The notes beneath the pieces are model-generated. The model made no database searches. It was not told the origin of the DNA and saw nothing but the letters and a program-made list of their open reading frames with translations. From Lepisosteus oculatus (Eukaryota > Chordata > Actinopteri > Semionotiformes > Lepisosteidae): a stretch of DNA of 64,000 nt. The position numbers and the translations under genes were made by a program. Shown one piece after another: positions 36,701 through 49,689 of the stretch (positions are counted from its first letter, which is position 1; every line of letters begins with the position of its first letter). The stretch lies in contig NC_090712.1 of assembly GCF_040954835.1 (NCBI RefSeq), forward strand, positions 5,465,284-5,529,283, written 5' to 3'.

Positions 36701-38181
36701 TTTGTTACAGGTAATTCACTAGGTGTTTAAGAGTGTATGATGGTGTAGGAAGAATGTATTACCCATGTAGAATGTCAGCTCTGTAAGTAAAGGTTTTCAG
36801 TGTTAACAGACTACTTTTTAACACTTTCTAATTGCATTTTAGCTGATCCAGAAAAAGCTGAAGAAAGTTAAAGAGCCAAAGAAAAAAGAGAGACTGCAGC
36901 TGCTATTAAAGAGAATGGTAGGTTCTTCTTATCAGTCATTCACGTTTACATCCTCCCTCCTGTTTTCTTTTTAATGGTTCCCAGATGCTGAGATTGTATT
37001 GCGGTTGTAAATCTGAGCTCCAGAGAGTTAGTTAACTTTTTGAGAGGGTAGAATAACTGAGTCATTCAGAAGACTTTTTTTAAACTTCTTTCTTTAGTTT
37101 TTTTTACAGAGAAACCCAGGATCTGTTTTTTCCGGCACATGATCCAAAATAGGATCTACAGCACAAATGACTTAGAAAATCACTTTGGTTGATTCTTTGC
37201 AGGTTAATCAAGAGGAGGCACAGAAGAGGAAGCAGATTCAGAGAGAGAGGGAACTGGAATTCAAGCGGAAGCAGAGGGAGCTCGTGCAACAGGGCAAGAG
37301 GCCCTTCTTCCTGAAGAAATGTATGCTATTATATTTAAAAAAAACATTTAGGACAATTTTCCCTTTTATATTAATGGTACTCATGGGCGGCACAGTGGTA
37401 CAATGGTTACCATTGGTGCCTCGCAGAGCTGGGGCTCTATTCAGTTCCTTAGGTGCAACATTTGTCGAGTTTGCATGTTCTCCCAGTGTTCATGTGGGGT
37501 TCCTCTGGGTGCTCCAGTTTCCCACCACTGTCCGAAGACATACTGAAGTTAGTTAAAGGCTTCTGGGAAAATTGACCCTGGTGTGAGGGTGTGTCCTTTC
37601 CAGGCTATATCCTGCCTTGTGCCGGGTGCTTGCTGGGATAGGCTCTGGCTCTTCTGCAACCCTGCATCAGTTCGAAAAAGGTTCAATATTTGAAAATAGA
37701 TGGATGTATAATTCTTGCTCCTGTATGACCTTTGTACCAGCACTGGAGTGAAGGGTGGTTTGCGAAATGCACACAAGAGGCCGCCATTGCTCAGCAAATT
37801 AACTATGTGATAGAGCCTCATGCTACTAGGAAGGCTCAGATCTATCTTTGCTCCTGATGGTGTTTGGTCCTATTTAAAATGGAAGTTTGCTGCCCTTTTC
37901 ATAAGCATGTGTAAGTTCTGAAAGATACTGCTCTGGTATTGCCAAGCACAGCGCTGTTCTTTCACGGGATGCCCGATGTGGGTAACACCTGTTTTTCTTT
38001 TCTCACAATTTCAACTTCCCTTTTCACAGCTGGCATACGTAAGCTGGAGCTGGCAGAGAAATACAACGAGCTGAAAAAGAGTGGCAAGCTGGAGAGCTTC
38101 CTGAGTAAGAAGAGGAAGAGGAATGCCATCAAGGATCGGAAAAAACTGCCATTTCAACAGAAACCCCACGCAAGCTATTAA
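33707..38181 (+). CDS. rrp36: Ribosomal RNA processing protein 36
   Basis: A nucleolar 90S pre-ribosome factor needed for early pre-rRNA cleavages toward 18S rRNA (family knowledge). Coding exons: 33707-34109, 35462-35597, 35920-35986, 36307-36411, 36843-36917, 37203-37320 and 38030-38181. These total 1056 bases (351 residues plus stop), all GT-AG with phases closing. Residues 1-130 are a low-complexity acidic, Ser/Asp/Glu-rich region with a basic N-terminus. The RRP36 core follows: LSAMSFEEIMQLQNKVGTK (about 136-154), RPMEISAKQPVPFLRRVVP (about 180-198) and RDPRFDDLSGEYNPEVF (about 205-221). Then comes a Lys/Glu-rich coiled-coil stretch and a basic tail with SFLSKKRKRNAIKDRKK. It is about 90 residues longer than the human protein, mainly in the acidic N-terminal part. 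The start ATG follows the acceptor by 6 bases. Confidence 0.96.
34118..34260 (+). repeat. tRNA-derived SINE fragment in rrp36 intron
   Basis: GGGTTCGAATCCC (around 34160) is a tRNA B-box. It is followed by GGGGAGCAAAATACTTCAGT, TTGCTCCAGTTAAGG and CTGTATAAACGGGTAT, the usual body of a fish tRNA-type SINE. It begins within about 8 bases of the first coding-exon donor. Confidence 0.7.
37385..37708 (+). repeat. V-SINE-like element in rrp36 intron
   Basis: Near full-length plus-strand copy. It starts GGGCGGCACAGTGGTACAAT, passes GAGTTTGCATGTTCTCCCAG and GCTGGGATAGGCTCTGGCTC, and ends near GAAAATAGATGGATG. It lies between the exons ending at 37320 and starting at 38030. Confidence 0.85.
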
Positions 38182-38835
38182 CGAGGCTGATTTCCGATTT
38201 GATTGGTCTCTATTGAGGGCCTTGCAGTTAGAGATAGTCCTCCCTTGTGAACCTGTCTTGTCTGCTGGGTTTTGCGCCAGCCACATTCTTGATCAGTGGC
38301 TGCTTGGTCTCAGTTTTTCCATTTAGGAAATATTAAATTTGCTTTCTGCTCTTAGCGAGTTGAATGGGATTTGTAATTGATACCATCCCTGTACCGATTT
38401 TAGAGTTTCAGATCTGTGCTCACACAGGTGTGCTCCACACAATGTACTGCAGCTCCCTGGACCTTTGTGAAACGGGAAAAAACGGATTGCGAGAGTGATA
38501 CATTGCCATTCCCACCTGTGTCTATCGGAAACCAATGACCAATTAGTGGTGCCACCAACAAGGATATACAAGAAACACCAGACTATAGTCCTGCTTAAAG
38601 TAACAGTGACAGTCATTGTAATAGTGAGGATTTAATTTGGATCACCAAAGACCTTTTTTGTACCATTACATATTGTTCTTTTTATTACACGTTTTTGTAC
38701 TGTTAAAGTGTGATGCTGAATCTTTGAAATAGCTTGGAGAATCAGTGTACTACTGTCAACTTTTGTATTTCTAAAACTGGATTTTAAATTTATAAATCAA
38801 TTGATTCAAAATAAATGCTTAATGTGTGGTCATGA
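38182..38835 (+). other. rrp36: rrp36 3' UTR
   Basis: Sequence from the TAA to just past AATAAA (38810-38815), which is followed by TGCTTAATGTGTGGTC, a GT-rich downstream element. Confidence 0.75.
38810..38815 (+). terminator. rrp36: rrp36 polyadenylation signal
   Basis: AATAAA about 630 bases after the stop, with a GT-rich element right after. Confidence 0.75.
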
Positions 38836-40064
38836 TTGTATTTATGAATGTTATTATTTCAAACATGAATTCAAATTGGAATTGAAAAAAAATGTGCCAC
38901 ACGGGATGATGGTACTTTTTTGTGTACTGTGTTAGAGCAGTGAATGTACAGTACTTAATACACAAATATACACTGACCCAGTTGTGCTGGAGGAGTACTT
39001 AAACATCATCCTCTTAATACAGTGTTTATTTTACTGCATTAGTGGAACCCATTCAGAGTATGAAACTGTCATTGCATTGATTAGCATTCCTGTGCAGTAT
39101 AAATGACTACAAAATAAATCACTGTGTTTAGATCAGACATGAGATTGAGACCTACAGTTGCATGGGACATCAATATACATGCCTCTTCACAGTGCACAAT
39201 TGATTTTTGGATTTTCAGTTCTTAATGAGGACACCAGGACCCGATAAACCCTTTAATTGGAGTGACTAATCAATTTCTTGCAACAGGTGTTTTTGAGAGG
39301 GGCTGTTCCTCAGGTGTGGGACCTGGAACACGAAGCGGTGCTTCTAGAGACAGCATTCGAATGAGGGGCGCGTTAGTTCTGTGCTTATATACGAGGTTGG
39401 AGGTAGTCTGTGGATGGTTTTGTTCTTTTTTATTTGTACGTGTCGTATCAAATCCTTTAAAAATGCCGCAAAGAGCGCACAAGAAGAAATTAACACACAC
39501 AAAACACTGCCCGTACTTTTTTTTTCTTGGTTTAAACTGTATGCGTGCGCTGTTCGTGACTTCAAGTGCTAATTCGGATGTGCTCCGGTACAACCAAGAG
39601 AAAAGCGAGGTAAGAACAACCCACTTATCATTGAAAAGACTGTCGGAGGAGCTGGTCACTGCTGCTGTGTAGTGGGGGCAAGGTTTTCAAAGTAATGAAA
39701 GTAAACGGTACAAACCAATTCAGACGTGCTGTGCTCAAGAACTGAGCAAGACCATTGCAGTAATTGGTGCAATCGAGTTATTTTTTTTTAAAAATGAGAA
39801 ATTACGTAAGGTTTGATCTTGGTTTCACACTATGAAATAAAATATTCATGTATTAAAGTTCGCATAACTTTAGAAATTGAACTTTGTAGTGTAGTGCCAC
39901 TCCAATACCTGAGATCTTCAAAAAAGAGTATTTGGTCTAGGAATACAAATAAACTTGTGCTTTCTCGAGACACTGGTTTATTTGTGACATTAATTGTGCA
40001 GTATACGTGCCATAAAGAGTGAAAAATGTATTGGCCTTAACTAAGCTTGTTTTAAAATCTATCA

Positions 40065-40078
40065 CCACCAGAGGGAGC
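40065..40078 (+). promoter_or_regulatory. CTCF-like motif downstream of rrp36
   Basis: CCACCAGAGGGAGC fits the CTCF core on the plus strand with one mismatch. Binding is inferred. Confidence 0.35.
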
Positions 40079-43000
40079 TATTGGTTAGATTTACGGAAAC
40101 GCACGGCGGTTTTTCGATCCAAACCGTGAAGGTTTGAACCAACTGGAGATTAACTTGACTGTGTTCTGTTCCATTCTCTCGCTATTACTGCACATTTAGG
40201 TCTTTGTCTTCTACTGTGCTTTCATAGTAACTTTTGATCGCACTTAATAAATTTCAGTTGCATAAGCAGGAAAATGTGTGGCTAAGAATGAAATAAATGT
40301 TGTAAGTCTCCGAAAGCCTGCTTATATTAGAACGGTGCATTTCAATATTTCTGCATTGAAAATACTTGAAATTAATCTGTGGTGCAGACGATTGGTATTT
40401 TTTTAACACTTCATTCATTTACTCCATTTTGGATTTTTGAATAGCTTGATTAATCAAAAGTGGAGGACTTTGGCTGTCGTGAGATTGATTTGTGAGAAAA
40501 TCACTTCACCCCTTATCACATTCAAAGCATTAACATTCTTAATATGATGGGGGAGAATAATCAATCGTTTAATTTACGTTTAATGACGATGCTGTCAAAA
40601 TGCAGCGTGGTTCTCTGATGGTTTCCGAGTACACGTGTGGGTGTTGGTGCGAGTGCATTTGAGAAGGAATGTTTTCCTGTGATGTGTCTTGTAGCATGGT
40701 TGGGACCCTCAAATCTCCTAACCCTGACGGCCTCATTGGGTTAGTTGAGGAATAATTGCCCTTCACTTCTCCAGTCAGTTTTTTAGTAAACTCCGGCTAG
40801 TTTTGATGTACAGTAAGTTTGGCTGATCTGCTGGCCATGGCGCTGACATGCCCCCCCGCAAACTAAACCGAAGATGAGCATTTCTCAAAGGGACCTCTCT
40901 AGAGACAGCGCTGGTAATTATTTTTTTTCTCTGCACTCTAAATGGGGACCTGTATCGATTTTAAAGTGGCTTTAAATTGCTCGGGTTAACTGTCACGGTG
41001 CAGGCTGACTGAGGATGCTGGTTAGTAGTCGTGTTTCAGAGGGATGCTTCTCTACACGCAGGCAAGCTAAAGATGTCTTTTGCCTCGTTAATTGTGATCT
41101 CTCTCTCCCTCGTTTATGTGCCAGTCAGGACCTTTGCTGCCAGTTGTTTTATAAAGTCACTGAATTAATTATCAATCAACTTAATAATTAAAGGCCTGGT
41201 TGTGCCAGAAAACAGCATGGGAATCGACTGCATAGTCCAGTACTTGGAAACCTAATGCCTTGTAGTTTTATATAAATTGGCATTACACTAGTAATTATTA
41301 GACCAAGCGTCTGTATTATTTTTTGAGAGTTGTTCTCTTGTTTTTTATATATATATTTGTTTCATTTAAATAATATAGTTTTAACAATGGCATGCTGCAA
41401 ATGATCTCAATGTATAAATAGCCCAGAAGGCTTGACATCCGGGAGCTTTAATTAGGAGTTATGATGGTTGAAAAGAGAGGCAGTAAAATAAGGTGTCTGA
41501 CATATCTTCACTGATAAGCCAGTGGAAGCAGCTGTTACAGGGAAATCTTTCTGCATCACCGCCTGTCACCCAGAGCTGCGATAATTTCCCTAGGGCTCAG
41601 TGACGGCCACAATTCAGACAGTGAGGAATCCTTCTTCATGGGATAAAGGAGCAGAATGTTCAGCCTGTTTACATGCAAAGTGCATTAACTCCAGTGGCAG
41701 GGCTGTGATGTTGGGTGGAAAGCTGATGGAGAAAATCTTAACCCCAGCTCCCCAGCATGTATACAGTGATGCAAAGTTCGAGACTTTTTCTGCAGGGTGT
41801 CTAGATGTGTAATACTCTGTCAAAGACTTAATTGAAAAATGTATGAAATAAAGTTTGTGCAATATTTTTCTTGAAAGATCATGCAATTTGTCCAGTTTAC
41901 AATAGAAGGTTCGAGGTTGTTAAATTGCTAGGAGGATGGGTATGAGTTTAGTCCTCCATCTTGGTTATGACATGTACTTTCATACTTTTTTCCCCCCACT
42001 TAAGAACTTGGGCATGCATCTGTACATTTTGTGCTGTTATTTTTTCTTGTTTTTTGGTTATAGCAAGCACCTTATGCATAATGTACAATAAAAGTAAAAA
42101 AAATACTAGTTAGTTATCTGGGAAGTCTATTTTCGTATTTAATATGTAGATATCTTCCATTTACATGGGAAGATTTTTCCAATAGTAATTTTACATTTTG
42201 ACTTGAAGATGGACATTGCTGTCCTGTTTGCTTTTATAACCACAATCATAATAGAGGCAGGAAAGCGTATTCTTCAGGAAAATGCTGCATCAATTTCATT
42301 AAAATGAATGTCATCTGGAAGAGATGTGATCTTTCACAGCCCTCCCCACCTTTAAAGTAAGCCAGATTGATGCTGTGATATTCTGTCCTATGAGCGTTAT
42401 TTTTCAGATAATTACTTTTTTAGCAAGAGAAAGAACCCGAAATTGATATTGCTGATTTAAGACAATGGGGTCCCATCTGGAAATGCACTACTTTAGTTTA
42501 TTAGTTGTGCAATTTCTTGCTTGTGCACTAGAGCATACAGGGTTTTTACCAAGTTATTTTTAAAAACTATTGTTTCAAAATGGTTTTCAGAGGAACAGAT
42601 GCAGGACTGTATTTGTTGCCAGGTTGTGTCTCGGATGCACTTGCCTGCAAAGAACAGGCATCCTTGGTCCAGAAAAAGCATCCAAGATATCCTTATTGTA
42701 CTGTTCTTGAATGTTCCAGTCCTGCGGTAAAGAAGTTCTTTGGGGTGCAGATTGTTACAGTCCAATCTGCTTGTCAGGTTTATCATTTCTGTGCATGCAT
42801 TGCATTCCAGAAACTGCACTCATGGCATAACCAGAATGAACAAAGTTCTAAGAAGGCAGATACAACATGTACGTTTTTAAAATAAAAATAAAGCTTCTCA
42901 TAATCGCTAGCAAATTTACAGCTTTGCATTAAGCCCATATGGAACCAGACACGCTTTCTGCATTGGAAGAAATGTGTTGGAAAGGAAACGAAACAGAAAC

Positions 43001-44339
43001 CTCCTTCTGCCGGAGAAAAATACACAGAAATCTGTTTTTTCAAAAAGTCTTTTTGCAGCTTTGGAGCTGATGGCAGTGTCAATATGCTTTTGGCAAATAT
43101 CCATCCGGGAAGTAATGATGCAGTTTGCTGAGTAACGGACTCAGTGTTACAAGGGGAGCAGAAGGCTTGCTAGGCCTCTTCTCCAAGAAAAGATCCAGAA
43201 AAAGACCTTTTCACGTCCGCATGAACAGACCTGAATACAATCTGCTAGATCAAAGGAGCTAAAGAAAATGATGGCTTCCCAGCATGTTGCTGTGGTGTAC
43301 ATGATTCTCCATAAGGGCAATGATGGGGAGGTATTTACTGGATTACAGCAGCCCAGCATGAATTGTTTTTCAGATCCCTCCCATCCCGAAAGGACTGTAA
43401 ATCCTGGGATGAAAGTCCAGGTGGAAGCTAAGCCAGCAAAATCCAACCTGGTGTCAAAAAGCTCATAAACTGTAGTGCTAAGGGCCCGTGAAGCCAAACT
43501 GCCTACATCAGCAAGAAACTGGAATGTTTTATATTAGGTACAGTGCAGCACTGTATTACGAAATCATCCTATCTAGCTGCTTTTACAAGGAGATAATGCA
43601 CTCAGGTGGGTGCAGGGGGGTATTCAATCCATTATGGACTAGTTTTGCCGGCTTTGACTGCTTGCACATGAGTATTCATTGAGTATTTGCATCTCGTCAA
43701 TTACATGTTGTGTATTGTGTGTTTTCAAGCTGACGGTGGTTGAGGTATGCATCTCTGTGTGGATAGGTTTAAATTCTTTAGACCTACTTCAGTGTGTTGC
43801 TTCAAATACGCCTGTTAAAACCAGTAAATAAATGAATACTGTAGTTTACAATTCCCACTGTTGGCTGCTTTCTTCTGGTGTCTCAGATGGATCCTTTTAG
43901 CAGTTCTTGTAGATTTTGTTTTAAAGCATGAGCATTTGAAATAATAGATGACAGTGAGTCATCTGAAAGGTGTTGGAGGTGTCGTGCTGTCTATTTTCCT
44001 TAAGTGTCACAGAAAAGTTGTCACAGAATAAACAATAGACAATTTATGTTCTTCAAAAACAGATGCCATAATCTCTCTCTCTCTCTGTCAAGGATTGCAT
44101 TTCAATGAAGGCTGCTCTTTTCTGTTGAAGACTTTTCAGAAGTTTTCCAAGGCAAGATCACTTGAGAAGTGTAACCTAGCATAAATGTTAAAGGAACATT
44201 GTCAAAATTTAGTATTCGCTTTTCTATATTTTTCTGTTTATCAATAAACCAAAATAGTGTCTCAAAGAAATACAATGTCTGCTTTCTCCATTTGAGTCCT
44301 GTCTTTTACTTGTTTACTGGGGTCATTTCTCACTTCTCC

Positions 44340-44505
44340 CCCTGATCCTTTGAGTGGGACTGCTGGCACAATGATAACTGTGTTCGGACCATGGCCCAGA
44401 CGGGGGCTGCACTTTAGTGGTGGCTGAAGTGAGTCCCTTCTTACTGTGAAGCACTTTAGGATCCTTTGGCATGGGAAGTATAAGGCAAATGAAGTCATTT
44501 TTAAT
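44340..44505 (+). repeat. L2-like tail repeat, degraded
   Basis: Reads GGGGGCTGCACTTTAGTGGT, then GCTGAAGTGAGTCCC and TGAAGCACTTTAGGATCC. It is the plus-strand counterpart of the copies at 820-1000 and 18693-18905. Confidence 0.65.
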
Positions 44506-45835
44506 TAACGTGCTCCAACCCTGCAAGTGAGCGCTGCACAATTCGTGTTTTGTGTCTTCCATTGCTTTTGCTCAGGCAAGTTGACTTTTCCAGGCTTTTC
44601 CAGCAAAAAAAAATGGCTCATGTAAAGTCCTTTGGAAACCATTCAGTGGGGGTTTTGCTTAAATCATGTTTTACCTGCAGATTTTCAGGCTTTCAATAAA
44701 ATATTTGAATAAATCCACCTGCCCCCTCAGATCAATCCATTTTTTAACGGAATGGTGTCCTAGCAAAAACAAGCAGGTGGAAAGTGGTAGGATGGGAAAT
44801 CCAAAGAAACCATTTCTGCAATTCAGATTTAGCTGTAGGCAACGTTCTTCATGTCAAACAAACTACATGGGAGGCTTCACTGAGGAATTAGAAGCATTAG
44901 TCCAGTCTGATTTGTGAAAAGAGGCCTTTTTTGTAGTGTTATCTTGCATGATCTTACTTGACATCCCCTGTATTTGGCCAGTATTAAAATAATAGAGACA
45001 AATTAAACTGAAATCTCTCTCCTCCCCCCCTCAACTGAACTTATGTTGTCATTGTGATTCTAATTGGATTTCCTGGACAGGATAATTGTTTTGAGGATTA
45101 TACAGGGCTGCCCTCCTTAATGAGATGCACATTCATTACACCAGCTGATAGCAGCAATCATGGAGTCCTGAGCATTTTATCTGACTTTTGCTATGTAATG
45201 AAATTCTCATAACAGGAGACTTGGTGTGACTCAGTGTAACATGATGCAAAGTTCCTTGAGTTCAGGAAAATGGAAGAGAATTTTAAGTCATAGCTGATTG
45301 TATTATCATGAAGAGTGAAAAACATTTTTTTTTGCAAATGTTACTGTGGTTCTGACCTTGTATTTCAGGTCTTATTCATTCAGTTATGATGAATTACTCA
45401 TGCCTTTGTTTTTATACTTTGTGAAAAAGAAACTCATAATGTTTCTTTATAAATGTAAAAGTGCAGTTGGTAGGCTAGACATCCGTTTATATTAACATCC
45501 CTTGTAGATTAAGCAAAAGCCATGTGTAAACACAACATGCTGGTTAATATTTTATGTCCCTTAATTTTTATTTCAATAATATTCATTCTGATTTGAGTGC
45601 ATCAGAGTCCAATTCAAAGTTGCAAATCAGAATGAATATGGATATTCTGCTGAGTATGACCCTTTCATGAGTTCTATCTTCATGAGTATAAGAACATACT
45701 GCAAATGGGAAGAGCTTAATAACTCAACTAGCTCACTTTTTTTAATGGCTAATTGCTCAGAGAATCTCATACAGACAGTCCATAAAGAAGCAATGGTATC
45801 GGAAGATGCCCAGGTTGTTGAAGCCAGTCTCCCAC

Positions 45836-46570
45836 AACCCTTTGCTAAAGAAGTGCATCTTGTTCTTTGTTTTTAATGTACTTCCACATGGTTTTCATCT
45901 GCTTTTCTGTTAATTCGCAAGGCGTCAATTGGGTTAACTTTCCCAGTTCTTTTGAGTATATTCAACACCGGAATTGTTCCAAAGGAGAAAATTCTTTGGA
46001 GTCCAGGATTGATATCAGCCATTTTCTTTTTTGTTTTGTAGTGTACATGATATTGTCTCTAAATGTCTCAAATACATTTCTACGATTTTAACAGAACATC
46101 CCTGAATTTCCTTTCTGCATTAGGATATGTCGTTCAAAGCAACCTTTTACTTTTCATCCTCTTTATCTAGAAGATGAAGTAGACTCTTCGAGCTCTGTGT
46201 CCCTTCTTCATCATACAGCAGTTCGTTTCTGCCATCTGCATTTAATACTCTGCACTTGTCTGCATTAAATTTCTGTCAGGTGTTTACCTAGTTAGAATTC
46301 AAAGTTCCTTTAAATGTCCTTTGCAGTGTCTAAAATACTGTATTTGCTAATCCTCCTAATCTACCAGATTCACTAGTTTTCTAAAATGCCAGAATTTAGA
46401 TCAGTTATATAAATTAGAATAAGCAGAAGTCCTAATACAGAGCCCTGTGGTACTGTTCTCCAGTCTGAGTGTTCTCCCTTTTCTCTTTTCTCTATTCCAA
46501 AACATTCTTAACCTGCCTTAGGATTTTTGTATTGGTCTCAACAGACTTGCCAAAATTTCAGCTGTTCTAT
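45836..46570 (-). repeat. LINE fragment with reverse transcriptase remnant, CR1/Rex-like
   Basis: On the minus strand the stretch around 46395-46470 reads a decayed reverse transcriptase block (VPQGSVLGLLLILIYITDLN), which corresponds to the GVPQGSVLGPLLFLIYIND motif of non-LTR elements. Stop codons and frameshifts make it dead. The left part (45836-46000) matches the antisense landmarks seen at 15020-15163. Confidence 0.75.
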
Positions 46571-48854
46571 TTCTTTTTAATGCTTCTTCCCGTCATGGGA
46601 GCTGTTCTACAGCAGGTTATTAATGACCAGTTGAAACACTTAAGTAACTCAAAGCCAATATACAGTACTTGCAAAGATTTTAGGAAGCAGACCTTTTCCT
46701 TACTGTAACACAGATCAATATAATACCTGCCTCGTACTGCAGCTATTGCTGTGCGCTTTTAATAAGAAAAATAACAAAGTGTATTGCATCTGAACTTGTT
46801 TCAGAGATGCTTTCCTTATGAAGCATTGTTATTTTTTTTTCCCTTGCTATTGGCGTTCTGCTCAACACTTGGGAGGCTGTATGAAATACAGCAAACCTGC
46901 CTGTTGTGATTTAAGAATTGCAGGAGTGATAGATGGAATGTCTGCTCTGTGAGTGGGCATTACTTTCATTCCAAAAAGAAAAACACATTGTTTTATAGTT
47001 GCTCTAGTCTGTATGAATATCAACATTTTTTCCACTTCAGCTTTGGCTTTTGATGGCTGGGGAACATCTGACAGAATGTGAAAGAACAATTGCTTAGAGT
47101 TCCTGAAAAGATGACTTTGCATATTATCTTTGCTTATGAACTGTCTTGCCATGTATTCATTACATTTAGATACTTCCAATACATTTGCAGCATCTAAACA
47201 CTGTCTTAGTACATTTAAGTATGTTTAGAGACTGTTTGTGCACACAAGACTTATAATTGTTGTATTTCCATGCGGTATCTCTGCATGATAACCCTCATTT
47301 TAAATTCACTGGAAAAGTCAGTTCCTCCACAGTAGCGGCTAACAAGTGTAAAATTGTGTTGCTCCACAATTTTCTTGCATCCTTTCTGAAATAGATTAGA
47401 AAAAAAATATAAATTTCAGTCCAAATCGCTCGTGATGGAAATCCAATAGCCCGGAGGTTTACTGGGCTGTGCCCTGTGAAGAGATTTTATGAACACAATC
47501 ATGTTTAAAAATGGATAGAATCCCCTCCTTTTCCCCCCAGACTGAATAGGTTACATTTAATACATCATTTGATACAAACATAACCTTTTAAAAGCAAGAT
47601 GAATGCAGTTGTTTTTATTTTTTTTCCCCCACTAGGACTCCTGGTACTCATTACACGGTCGTTTTTTGTGTTGTGCTTTCTGGTAAGCTATTTAAAAAAA
47701 AAAGTAGAAAACCCTCCATGTGACCTTGCCTTACTGGCACTTGTTTAATCACTGCATTTCCCACTTAAAAGGAAAGCTCTTTCAGGAAAGCGTGCATTTT
47801 GTTTTTAACAAGATCTAATTTGAAAACCAAATTAAATTCTCTTAGGCATTGTCTCAAAGGATATAGCCACCAAATTTTAATGTGCAAAAAAATATTCTGT
47901 GTAGGTACTGGGGCAAAGAGTATAAAAAAATAAGCAAAGGAAAGGCATATAGATATGCATAAACTTTAAGAAGAGTTGAAACCCAGCTTTTCAGGCACAA
48001 AGACAATTAAGATCTTGATATGCCATTTTAAAAATGTTCAAAATGCTAAAGTGATGTCACCTAAATGTTATAACAAGGTCACAAGCTCCCTCATTCACTG
48101 AAGCAATAGTAATTTATATTCCAGCAGTATGGCATAGCTAAGTAAGGAACAGTGCACTTTTTAAACAGTCAAAGCTGGTCAAGCTTTGTTCAGCTGCTGT
48201 GTAACTCTAACCCGAGAGAGATGAAGATCACAATAGAATAATTTCAAATAAACCATTGTTTCCAAATGTGATGGAACAGGTTCGGAATTCAGTCGGGGTT
48301 TAATATGGTGAACAATAAGCAGTGAAATGAGAGATTTATCACAACGTAATCGATGCTGTGGCTTCATGCTGTTTGGACCAATGACTCTGCTTGGCTATAT
48401 GTGTCATTTAAATGCGTGAAGCTGCTAGGAAAGATGGTGACTCACCCAGCAAATGAAGTAGAAAGTTGCTGTATGAGAAATATAGGCTTTAAATTTTTTG
48501 TAAACCCTCATGATTCTAAAGCAAATTAACTTTTTTTCCCTTCCTTTTCAGAATGCAGTGCTTGCATCTTCTGTGTGTCAGCAAGGTTTAAATATTTAAT
48601 TTTTTTATCTAATTCTCTTGCAATAGAGGAGGGGGCAGATATTTGGAAAACATCCTGTGGTCTGAATCATCTTGAATGGGGCATATTGAAAACCCATCCA
48701 TTTACAATTCAGGATACAAGTTTTTTTTTCCTCTATAGTCACCGATATGTAACCACTGTGTCACTTATTTTTATAGTTAAATTACTGTCCCTCTTTGTGT
48801 GCATTGTAACTGAATATGTTTTTCATGAGCTACCAATGTACAGAGCTTCACTGG

Positions 48855-49030
48855 CAGCCCACTGCAGCTAAGCAGGTGTGAGTCTGGTCAGTACCTGGAT
48901 GAAACCTGGGAAAAACTAAGGCTGCTGCTGGAAGAGGTGTTAGTGGGGCCAGCAGGGGGTGCTCACCCTGCAGTTTGTGTGGGTCCTAATGCCCCAGTAT
49001 AGTGATGAGACACTATACTGTTGCAACGCG
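48855..49030 (+). repeat. 5S rRNA-derived SINE head (SINE3-like)
   Basis: AGCTAAGCAGGTGTGAGTCT and GGTCAGTACCTGGATG match the internal promoter region of 5S rRNA. They are followed by the SINE body with GGGGCCAGCAGGGGGTGCTC and CCCAGTATAGTGATGAGACA. The tail is lost, so this is a 3'-truncated copy and not a functional 5S gene. Confidence 0.75.
48949..48963 (+). promoter_or_regulatory. CTCF-like motif inside the 5S-SINE
   Basis: CCAGCAGGGGGTGCT differs from the CTCF core by one C-to-T change, at a position that could have been the CpG of GGCGC. It lies in the SINE body, so other copies may carry it as well. Confidence 0.4.
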
Positions 49031-49689
49031 AAGGGCATGACAAGGCACAGAAAGGCGTCATGGCTTTCCACTGTAACTAAGGAAGTCTCCAGTCGTGACG
49101 ACGTCTCGCACCGCTGTACCCAGGCTTCTGAGGGCGAGTGAGTGGGACTGCCCCAGTGCAATGGCTTTTCTACTTTAAAAAGCTCTCTTGCACAGGTCTC
49201 TCATGCAGCTCTCATGCAGCTCATCTTCCAAACAGATGGGAAAACTGCACTTCTAAGTCGAGGTGCTCATCACCTGTTTTGAGTATAGAAATATGGAATA
49301 ATTTGTAGTTTGACTTGAGCGATTTGGACTGCTAGTTGAAATCTGAACCTAAATTGAAATGTTCATTTCAGAAAACTGTACACTGATTATATTGTATAAT
49401 ATGCAATTGCCTGCCGTTCCTGTAACATCTGCACATTCTTTCCCTAGTGCTCCAACAGCTGTAGACCTTGACCTACAGTATCAAGGTTTCAATCCAACTA
49501 TATTTTCCTGCACTTGGCAAACATGCTTTTAATTAGATTGACATTTTGAAAAGTGTCAATTTTATAATATATAATGTTTCTTTATTAGCCCTATACAATT
49601 TCTTGCATTAGGAATTCGTCTTTTCTCCATGGAGACACAGACACACAGACAGGGAGAGAAGCTTGGGGTCAGAGCGCAGGGTCTGCCAT

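Noticed and set aside
48855..49030. 5S rRNA gene
   Set aside because: Only the internal promoter part resembles 5S. The ends do not match, and the sequence continues into a SINE body.
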